Assembly (NCBI GenBank): GCA_047632595.1
Contig: JBLIDK010000046.1
Location: forward strand, 1 to 15,006
Direction of reading: 5' to 3'
Length of the DNA stretch: 15,006 nucleotides
Source: JBLIDK01 sp047632595
GTDB taxonomy: Bacteria > Bacteroidota > Bacteroidia > Sphingobacteriales > Sphingobacteriaceae
Below the pieces are notes generated by a model. That model did no database searches. It was not told the origin of the DNA and saw only the letters and a list, made by a program, of their open reading frames with translations. Made by a program: the position numbers and the translations under genes. This document shows positions 8,455-13,342 of this stretch, in pieces (position 1 is the first letter of the stretch; every line of letters begins with the position of its first letter).

Positions 8455-9040
8455 GCATTGTTTCTGCTTTTCCATAATTCCCAATAATTTTTTCTTCGTA
8501 CTCTAAAAATTCGTTCCAACGCTCTTCAACATTATGTTCTTTACCGTACTTACGAGCAAACCTTAAAAACATAGTATAGTGATTGGCTTCACTAATCATT
8601 AATTCATGATAAAACTCACGTAAGTCTGGATCATTAATCTCAAGGCTTAATAATCTGAATCGTTCACAGCTTCGAGCTTCAACCATAGCTGCAAATAATA
8701 GACGGTCAACTAACGCCTTTGTTCTAATGCCACCTTTGTCAACAAATTTTAAAAGGTCGTTCACATAAGGATCCTTTCGTTCTCTGCCAAGGGTAAGATT
8801 GCGACCTAATATCTTTTTATGAACCATATCGAAATGCTCAAGCTCTTCTTGGGCTAGTTCAATCATCGCGGTTACCAAATCACTGTACTCTGGAAATTTA
8901 ACAGCAATAGAAATTGCATTAGACGCTGCTTTTTGTTCACAGTAAGCGTGATCCGTTAAAATTTCAGAGATATTTTTTTCTACAATATTTACCCACCTCG
9001 GGTCTGTAGCCAATTTTAATCCTAACATAGTGCCACTCAT
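8447..9040 (-). CDS. miaE: tRNA-(ms2io6A)-hydroxylase, MiaE family
   Basis: This 197-residue ferritin-like di-iron oxygenase matches the family that hydroxylates the isopentenyl group of ms2i6A at position 37 of tRNAs. Carboxylate and His ligands are visible in four helices: E35 in DHAYCEQKAA, E66 and H69 in EELEHF, E121 or E126 in EARSCERF, and E151 and H154 in EANHY. The LGRERKDPYV and RLLFAAMVEARSCERF stretches are characteristic of MiaE. MiaE acts after MiaA and MiaB, neither of which is in the window. Two starts are possible: ATG at 9040 (given here) or ATG at 9028, which yields MLGLKLATDPRW. The second fits better with a TAnnTTTG element at 9047-9054 that would put transcription near 9041. 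The gene lies 32 bases after phhB on the same strand. Confidence 0.88.
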   Translation of the reverse strand: MSGTMLGLKLATDPRWVNIVEKNISEILTDHAYCEQKAASNAISIAVKFPEYSDLVTAMIELAQEELEHFDMVHKKILGRNLTLGRERKDPYVNDLLKFVDKGGIRTKALVDRLLFAAMVEARSCERFRLLSLEINDPDLREFYHELMISEANHYTMFLRFARKYGKEHNVEERWNEFLEYEEKIIGNYGKAETMHG

Positions 9041-9046
9041 ATCTCA

Positions 9047-9054
9047 CAAAGATA
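9047..9054 (-). promoter_or_regulatory. Candidate -7 promoter element for miaE
   Basis: On the minus strand this reads TATCTTTG, a perfect TAnnTTTG element, in the 32-base gap between phhB and miaE. No TTG lies at the usual -33 distance; the only TTTG (minus strand, 9067-9070) is just 12 bases away. If used, it favours the shorter miaE start at 9028. Confidence 0.33.
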
Positions 9055-9072
9055 CGGCTATTGTTGCAAATG

Positions 9073-9312
9073 TTAGTTCGATACTAGTAGAGCATCTATT
9101 TTATCAGCTAATTCTCTGTCCTTATCAGTTACAACATCTCCGGCATCGTGCGTGCATAAGTTTATTTCAACTGTATTATACACATTAGTCCAGTTAGGAT
9201 GATGGCTCATTTTCTCTGCTAATAAAGCAACTGATGACATAAATCCAAAAGCTTCAACGAAATTTTCGAATTTAAATGTTCTTTTTAGGGTGTTATTTTC
9301 TTCTTTCCACAT
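9073..9312 (-). CDS. phhB: Pterin-4a-carbinolamine dehydratase (short form)
   Basis: This 79-residue protein carries the whole active-site signature of the PCD/DCoH family: EK..HHP.W..VY..V (H37, H38, P39, W41, Y45), then CTHDAGDVVTDKD (T54, H55, D56, closing Asp). The enzyme dehydrates 4a-hydroxytetrahydrobiopterin, the pterin product of aromatic amino acid hydroxylases, in the cytoplasm. The protein is shorter at the N-terminus than the roughly 100-residue standard form; it begins MWKEENNTLKR and enters directly the FKFENFVEAF strand-helix, which seems enough for the fold. No phenylalanine hydroxylase gene is in the window. The ATG at 9312 is 34 bases from the divergent Nudix gene, and miaE follows 32 bases downstream. 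Confidence 0.88.
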   Translation of the reverse strand: MWKEENNTLKRTFKFENFVEAFGFMSSVALLAEKMSHHPNWTNVYNTVEINLCTHDAGDVVTDKDRELADKIDALLVSN

Positions 9313-9346
9313 AGTTAGCTGTTAATTTAGTGTGTAAATTACGAAT

Positions 9347-9979
9347 ATGAAATTTGAATCAATAGAAAATTTAATTTCATTATCTGTTTTATCCCATTTA
9401 CCTGGTGAAAAGGCACATAAATTAATGGAACCTATTGGCCGAAGCGAGCTTATCAAAAAGGCAAAAATAACTCATGCCTCTCCTAAAAAAAGTGCGGTGA
9501 TGCTACTACTTTATCCAATAAAAGGGGAGTCTCATTTGATTTTGATAAAAAGACCTTCTTATCCGGGAGTGCATAGTGGGCAAATTGCTTTACCTGGTGG
9601 AAAACATGAAGATAATGAGTCGATGTTAGAATGTGCTTTACGCGAAACCTTTGAAGAAGTTGGAGTGGCAGATAAAGAAATTAAGGTGGTGGGAGAATTA
9701 AGTCCACTTTATATTCCACCAAGTAACTTTTTAGTAAATCCATTTATTGGGCTTTCTCAAAAACAACCCGAATTTATTCCACAAGTTTCGGAAGTGGATG
9801 AAATAATTGAAATGCCCGTAGCCCATCTTTTAGATGATAAAAATAAAGGAATTAGATTATTTTCGAACTCAATGAAATCGAGTATTGATGCTCCATATTA
9901 TGAGTTTAACGGACATATAATTTGGGGAGCTACAGCTATGATCTTGAGTGAATTTGTACAGCTAATTAAAAACGCTTAG
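9347..9979 (+). CDS. Nudix hydrolase, CoA pyrophosphatase (NudL) type
   Basis: This is a 210-residue cytosolic Nudix enzyme. A complete Nudix box runs from G85 to V107: G, five residues, E91, seven residues, R99-E100, E103-E104, G106, which is the magnesium-binding helix. It is preceded by LIKRPSYPGVHSGQIALPGG, matching the L..R......H.GQ..FPGG motif typical of enzymes that cleave CoA and its derivatives to phosphopantetheine and 3',5'-ADP. The position of this motif directly before the box favours the NudL/NUDT7 group over ADP-ribose or mutator-type hydrolases, but the substrate is inferred. The first 40 residues are helical, as in many Bacteroidota homologues. The start is ATG at 9347. Its TAG overlaps the stop of the convergent cvfB-like gene by four bases. 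Confidence 0.85.
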   Translation: MKFESIENLISLSVLSHLPGEKAHKLMEPIGRSELIKKAKITHASPKKSAVMLLLYPIKGESHLILIKRPSYPGVHSGQIALPGGKHEDNESMLECALRETFEEVGVADKEIKVVGELSPLYIPPSNFLVNPFIGLSQKQPEFIPQVSEVDEIIEMPVAHLLDDKNKGIRLFSNSMKSSIDAPYYEFNGHIIWGATAMILSEFVQLIKNA

Positions 9980-10818
9980 TCATTCGAAATACGAATACCG
10001 TTGTCTTCCATTACTATTTTTCGCTGCTTGTAAAGGCCTCCTAAAGCTTTCTTAAACGCCTTTTTACTCAAATTGAACTTGTCTTTAATATCATCTGGGT
10101 GACTCTTATCCGTAAACGGCAAAAAGCCTTTGTTAGCTTGTAATTTTTGATATACTACATCCATTGCTGGATCTATAAAGTTTGTGTAGCCAATTGGATT
10201 TAACGAAAGGTCAATTTTATTATCCTCTCTTACTGTTTTGATGTAGCCAGTTACCTTATCTCCAATATTTAAATCTTGATGAACATCACTTTCAAAAAGT
10301 AAGCCTTCGTGTCTATTGTTAATTATTGTCGTGAAACCTAAGTCGGTTTTTTTCATGATAATTAAATCAACCTCTTCTCCTTCAGCAACTGTTAAGTTGT
10401 CGTTTTGTAAAAATCGCTCAAGCCTATTACTTGCGTAAAGTCTATCCGTTTTAACGTCCAAATCTAGGTATACAATGTACCACCTGTTTTCTTCTAGATT
10501 CTTTTTTTGCTCCTTAAAAGGCACTAAAAGCTCCTTTTCCAAGCCCCAATCCATAAATGCCCCAACTTCTGAAACGGTGGTTACACGTAATAAAGCAAAT
10601 TGATATAATAATATTTTGGGTTGTAGTGTTGTTGCTACTTTTCGTTCAGCGTAATCTAAGTAAACAAATACCTCAATTTCGTCATCAATCTCGTAGTCTG
10701 TTGGGCAATATTTGTTCGGAAGCAAAACATCTTCTTCCTCTTCTTGATCTCCCAAATATAAACCTACACTTGTATGTCGAAGAATTATTAATTTCTGATG
10801 TATTCCTATTTCAATCAC
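9976..10818 (-). CDS. cvfB: S1-domain RNA-binding protein, CvfB family
   Basis: This 280-residue protein has the CvfB (YitL) plan. An N-terminal S1-like domain (about 1-65, with LGD and VFVYLDYAERKVATT) is followed by a second (about 72-135; VGAFMDWGLEKELLVPF), a third S1 domain (about 148-210; GFTTIINNRHEGLLFESDV then KVTGYIKTVREDNKIDLSL), and a C-terminal winged helix (about 225-275; GFLPFTDKSHPDDIKDKFNLSKKAF read in parts). Such proteins bind RNA and affect virulence gene expression in Staphylococcus; the role in Bacteroidota is not established. The start is GTG at 10818: TAA lies three codons upstream, and MIEIG matches the family N-terminus. A TACCTTTG element lies 19 bases before the start codon. 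The stop is interleaved with that of the Nudix gene. Confidence 0.82.
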   Translation of the reverse strand: MIEIGIHQKLIILRHTSVGLYLGDQEEEEDVLLPNKYCPTDYEIDDEIEVFVYLDYAERKVATTLQPKILLYQFALLRVTTVSEVGAFMDWGLEKELLVPFKEQKKNLEENRWYIVYLDLDVKTDRLYASNRLERFLQNDNLTVAEGEEVDLIIMKKTDLGFTTIINNRHEGLLFESDVHQDLNIGDKVTGYIKTVREDNKIDLSLNPIGYTNFIDPAMDVVYQKLQANKGFLPFTDKSHPDDIKDKFNLSKKAFKKALGGLYKQRKIVMEDNGIRISND

Positions 10819-10836
10819 TACTTTTTAACTTATGTC

Positions 10837-10844
10837 CAAAGGTA
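10837..10844 (-). promoter_or_regulatory. Candidate -7 promoter element for the cvfB-like gene
   Basis: On the minus strand this reads TACCTTTG, a perfect TAnnTTTG element, which would start transcription about a dozen bases before the GTG at 10818. The only upstream TTG (minus strand, 10861-10859) is 14 bases away, closer than usual, and lies inside the palindrome at 10855-10870. Confidence 0.4.
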
Positions 10845-10854
10845 GGGACTTTTA

Positions 10855-10870
10855 AGTACAAGCTTGTACT
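10855..10870. repeat. Perfect 16-base palindrome upstream of the cvfB-like gene
   Basis: AGTACAAGCTTGTACT reads identically on both strands. It lies 17 bases beyond the DksA-like gene's stop and 10 bases upstream of the candidate cvfB -7 element. As RNA it would give only a 6-bp stem with no following U-run, so an operator for a dimeric regulator is as likely as a terminator. No regulator is identified. Confidence 0.5.
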
Positions 10871-10886
10871 ATAGCTTGATAAATGA

Positions 10887-11219
10887 TTAGTTGGCGCAAT
10901 TCACGCATAGCCTACTTTCGGGCCTAAAAATCATTCTGCCAAAGGGTATTTCAGATTCGCATTTAGCACAAACTCCAAATTCCTTCATACCCACTTTGGT
11001 CTTCATGTTTACTAAATTCTTTAAGCGCTCTTTTGCTTGTCGAAGGGCAGCCTCGGCAACACTTTTATTGTTTATGGCATCCATTCTTGATATTCTGCCT
11101 ATTGCTACATCAGGCGCAATAGGCTTGCATTGATCTCTGTAGTCTATAATTTTACTTTCTGTTTTGATTATTTCAGAATCTATCTTTTCAGTAATTTCTT
11201 GAATTTGACTATCGTTCAT
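10887..11219 (-). CDS. DksA/TraR-family C4 zinc-finger protein (short form)
   Basis: This 110-residue protein has the C-terminal C4 zinc finger of the DksA/TraR family: C84, C87, C105, C108 in CAKCESEIPFGRMIFRPES...CVNC. Residues 1-75 are a helical hairpin: helix 1 (about 3-30, acidic and Lys-rich), a tip with APDVAIGRISRMDAI, and helix 2 (about 50-74). Canonical DksA binds the RNA polymerase secondary channel and acts with ppGpp through an acidic DxxDxA tip. Here the tip has a single Asp (D37) in the PDVAIGR motif common to short Bacteroidota members, so polymerase binding and ppGpp response are not assured. The start is ATG at 11219; the gene is divergent from the outer-membrane protein gene, with 65 bases between them. 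The cvfB-like gene lies 68 bases downstream and appears to have its own promoter. Confidence 0.85.
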   Translation of the reverse strand: MNDSQIQEITEKIDSEIIKTESKIIDYRDQCKPIAPDVAIGRISRMDAINNKSVAEAALRQAKERLKNLVNMKTKVGMKEFGVCAKCESEIPFGRMIFRPESRLCVNCAN

Positions 11220-11232
11220 GCTATGTATTTTT

Positions 11233-11240
11233 TACATTTG
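11233..11240 (+). promoter_or_regulatory. Candidate -7 promoter element for the outer-membrane protein gene
   Basis: TACATTTG is a perfect TAnnTTTG element in the divergent gap, 44 bases before the ATG at 11285. A TTG at 11205-11207 is 25 bases upstream, somewhat far and inside the neighbouring gene. It is the only good candidate in this gap for the plus strand. Confidence 0.33.
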
Positions 11241-11284
11241 AATCAATATGTAGGTTCTAAACTACAGTTTTTAGCTAAATTTTT

Positions 11285-12268
11285 ATGAAACGCTTAGCAC
11301 TTCTTATTCTAGTATTCTCTACTTTTAGTGGCTCTTTCGCTCAAAAGTTATCATATGATGGCGAGCTAAATGTAGTAGCTGATAACAGAGAATACTTTAG
11401 CCCTGTTCAAAACCCTCAAACTATTTTTGGCTTGCAACCTGCTTTTAAAATTGGTTGGAGCCTAGATTCAAACAGCACAGTTTTTGGCGGAGCAGTTGGG
11501 TTTTATGAGTTTGGATCATCAAATTTTGGTAAGTTTTGGCAGCCTACACTCTACTATCAAGGAAAATCTAAAAACGTATTATTTCATGCTGGTGCTTTCC
11601 CTAGAAAAAATATTAGCTCTCATTATCCTATTGCCTTACTTTATGATACTATAAATTATTACCGCCCAAACATTGAAGGTTTGGCTTTGAGTTATGATGA
11701 TAAAAATGCTTTTTTGAATTTATGGTTAGATTGGACCAGCAGACAAACATTTAGTAGTAGAGAAAATTTTATGTTGGGAATGGATGCAAAAATTAAGCTA
11801 TTTGGACCCGTTTTCGTTCAAGGTTTTTCAAAGCTCTTTCATTTTGCAGGACCAATGGACCCATTAGATTCTATTCCATTAAACGATAATGCAGCCATTG
11901 TTGCACAAATAGGATTGGATTTAACGCCCTACACGTCATTAGACTCCTTAGTTTTAACCTTCGGCTTATTAGAATCGTATGACAGAAAAAGAGGACTACA
12001 TGATTGGATAGTTGGCTCTGGCGCATTAACGACAGCCTATGGAAAATTCAAAAAGTTTGATTTGGGATTAAACATTTATCAAGGTGATAAGCAAATAGTT
12101 TTTCATGGAGATAAATTCTACAACTCCGACAAATTGTACGCTCGCGTAGATGCAGGCTGGGCTTTTGCTCAGCGAAAAAATCTAGAAATAAAATTCATTG
12201 CCTCTTTTCATCAAACGGAAGAGGAATTAAATAGTCAGCAGGTGTTGAGGGTTTGTGCTAAGTTTTAG
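11285..12268 (+). CDS. Probable outer-membrane beta-barrel protein of unknown function
   Basis: I do not recognise this 327-residue protein's family. Residues 1-19 are a clear signal peptide (KRLALLILVFSTFSGSFA), cut before Q20. The mature part is almost free of helix-like stretches. It consists of short alternating polar/hydrophobic strands rich in Tyr, Phe, Gly and Asp, for example VFGGAVGFYEFGSS, LFHAGAFPRK read with its Asn-Val lead, LNLWLDWTSR, KIKLFGPVFVQGF and LYARVDAGWAFA, and it ends in an aromatic residue (CAKF). That pattern, with turns at N/D/G-rich sites, suggests an outer-membrane barrel of perhaps 14-16 strands, though a periplasmic beta-rich protein is possible. No T9SS sorting domain or plug domain is present. 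The start is ATG at 11285. It is followed after 96 bases by the glutaminyl-cyclase-like gene, which has its own candidate promoter. Confidence 0.7.
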   Translation: MKRLALLILVFSTFSGSFAQKLSYDGELNVVADNREYFSPVQNPQTIFGLQPAFKIGWSLDSNSTVFGGAVGFYEFGSSNFGKFWQPTLYYQGKSKNVLFHAGAFPRKNISSHYPIALLYDTINYYRPNIEGLALSYDDKNAFLNLWLDWTSRQTFSSRENFMLGMDAKIKLFGPVFVQGFSKLFHFAGPMDPLDSIPLNDNAAIVAQIGLDLTPYTSLDSLVLTFGLLESYDRKRGLHDWIVGSGALTTAYGKFKKFDLGLNIYQGDKQIVFHGDKFYNSDKLYARVDAGWAFAQRKNLEIKFIASFHQTEEELNSQQVLRVCAKF

Positions 12269-12292
12269 AATCACACAATTTCATTACAAAAC

Positions 12293-12308
12293 AGAATAAA
12301 TTTATTCT
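12293..12308. repeat. Perfect 16-base AT-rich palindrome before the M28 gene promoter
   Basis: AGAATAAATTTATTCT reads identically on both strands. It starts 25 bases after the stop of the outer-membrane protein gene and ends seven bases before the TTG of the next gene's candidate promoter. As RNA its stem would be nearly all A-U and weak, so it could be a poor terminator or an operator site. No binding protein is known. Confidence 0.45.
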
Positions 12309-12315
12309 TACTAAG

Positions 12316-12342
12316 TTGTATCTAATGTATTTGGTAGATTTG
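12316..12342 (+). promoter_or_regulatory. Likely Bacteroidota-type promoter for the M28/TonB-receptor operon
   Basis: TTG at 12316-12318 is followed after 16 bases by TAGATTTG at 12335-12342, a perfect TAnnTTTG -7 element. Transcription would begin near 12349, leaving a leader of about 15 bases before the ATG at 12365. The spacer is slightly shorter than the usual 17-23. This is the best promoter candidate in the window. Confidence 0.48.
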
Positions 12343-12364
12343 CTCTATACTTATTATACCATCA

Positions 12365-13342
12365 ATGAAGGTTTATTTCATCGCAATATCTTTAGTTTTT
12401 GTTCTTTTTTCATGTTCAGATGAAAAACCTACGAATGAAAAATCAAAAAGCACTTCTCCTGAAAAGGTGGTGACTACACCCATATTTAATGCCGACAGTG
12501 CCTATCATTTTATTGAAAAACAAGTTGCTTTTGGGCCAAGAGTGCCAAATTCTGCTGCTCATAAAGCTTGCGGAGATTATCTTGTAACTAAATTAAAGTC
12601 TTACGGAGCTTCTGTTTATCAACAAAAAGCGACTTTAACAGCCTACACAAAGGAAAAACTTGCTTGCAGAAACATTATTGCCGCATTTAACCCTTCTGCA
12701 ACACGCAGAATATTACTATGCGCACACTGGGACACAAGACCTTTTTCAGACCAAGATAAATTAGATAAAAAAACACCTGTTTTAGGTGCTAATGATGGCG
12801 GAAGTGGCGTGGCTGTGTTATTAGAAATTGCACGTGGAATGTCTAAATCTACTCCCAATATTGGTGTAGACATTATTCTTTTTGATTGCGAAGATTACGG
12901 AGACTCTGGTCCCACTGCAACGCAAAATTCGTATTGCTTAGGATCACAACATTGGGCTAAAAATCCACCTGTTAAAGGTTATGCTCCTTCTTATGGCATT
13001 TTATTAGACATGGTTGGCGCAAAAGGTGCGCAATTTCCACGTGAAGGAACTTCTATGAAATATGCGCCATCGATAGTGAAAAAGGTGTGGGATAAAGGCA
13101 ACCAATTGGGTTATGGAGATTACTTTGTTTATAGACAAGATAATGGAATAACAGATGACCATTTATACATTAATGCAATTGCAAATATTCCAACAATTGA
13201 TATTATTGAATACGACAGCCAAAAGAACAAAAGTGGTTTTGGCGAATACTGGCATACACAACAAGATAACATGGATGTTATCTCTAAAGAAACCTTAAAT
13301 GCTGTTGGCCATACAGTAACCGAAGTAATCTACAATGAATAG
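12365..13342 (+). CDS. M28-family lipoprotein, glutaminyl-peptide cyclotransferase-like
   Basis: This 325-residue lipoprotein (lipobox VLFSC, lipidated C17) has an M28 zinc-peptidase fold most like the glutaminyl cyclases of Bacteroidota, which turn N-terminal Gln into pyroglutamate outside the cytoplasm. By pattern match to animal glutaminyl cyclase: AHWDTRP (H121, D123), GANDGGSG (D144, zinc), DCEDYGD (E176 catalytic, D177 where zinc-binding Glu is usual), LDMVGA (D215) and YWHTQQD (H297, zinc). A single-zinc cyclase is inferred because the M28 aminopeptidase ligand set is not fully present; an aminopeptidase remains the alternative. The start is ATG at 12365, about 15 bases after a predicted transcription start. 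Its stop overlaps the start of the TonB-dependent receptor by eight bases, so the two are coupled. The receptor and the other exported proteins nearby are predicted to expose N-terminal Gln, its likely substrates. Confidence 0.82.
   Translation: MKVYFIAISLVFVLFSCSDEKPTNEKSKSTSPEKVVTTPIFNADSAYHFIEKQVAFGPRVPNSAAHKACGDYLVTKLKSYGASVYQQKATLTAYTKEKLACRNIIAAFNPSATRRILLCAHWDTRPFSDQDKLDKKTPVLGANDGGSGVAVLLEIARGMSKSTPNIGVDIILFDCEDYGDSGPTATQNSYCLGSQHWAKNPPVKGYAPSYGILLDMVGAKGAQFPREGTSMKYAPSIVKKVWDKGNQLGYGDYFVYRQDNGITDDHLYINAIANIPTIDIIEYDSQKNKSGFGEYWHTQQDNMDVISKETLNAVGHTVTEVIYNE

Noticed and set aside
10557..10874. Plus-strand open frame of 105 codons
   Set aside because: It lies antisense to the second S1-like region of the cvfB-like gene, with no recognisable motif or start context.
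10891..11133. Plus-strand open frame of 80 codons
   Set aside because: It is the mirror of the DksA-like gene, whose four zinc cysteines confirm the minus-strand reading.
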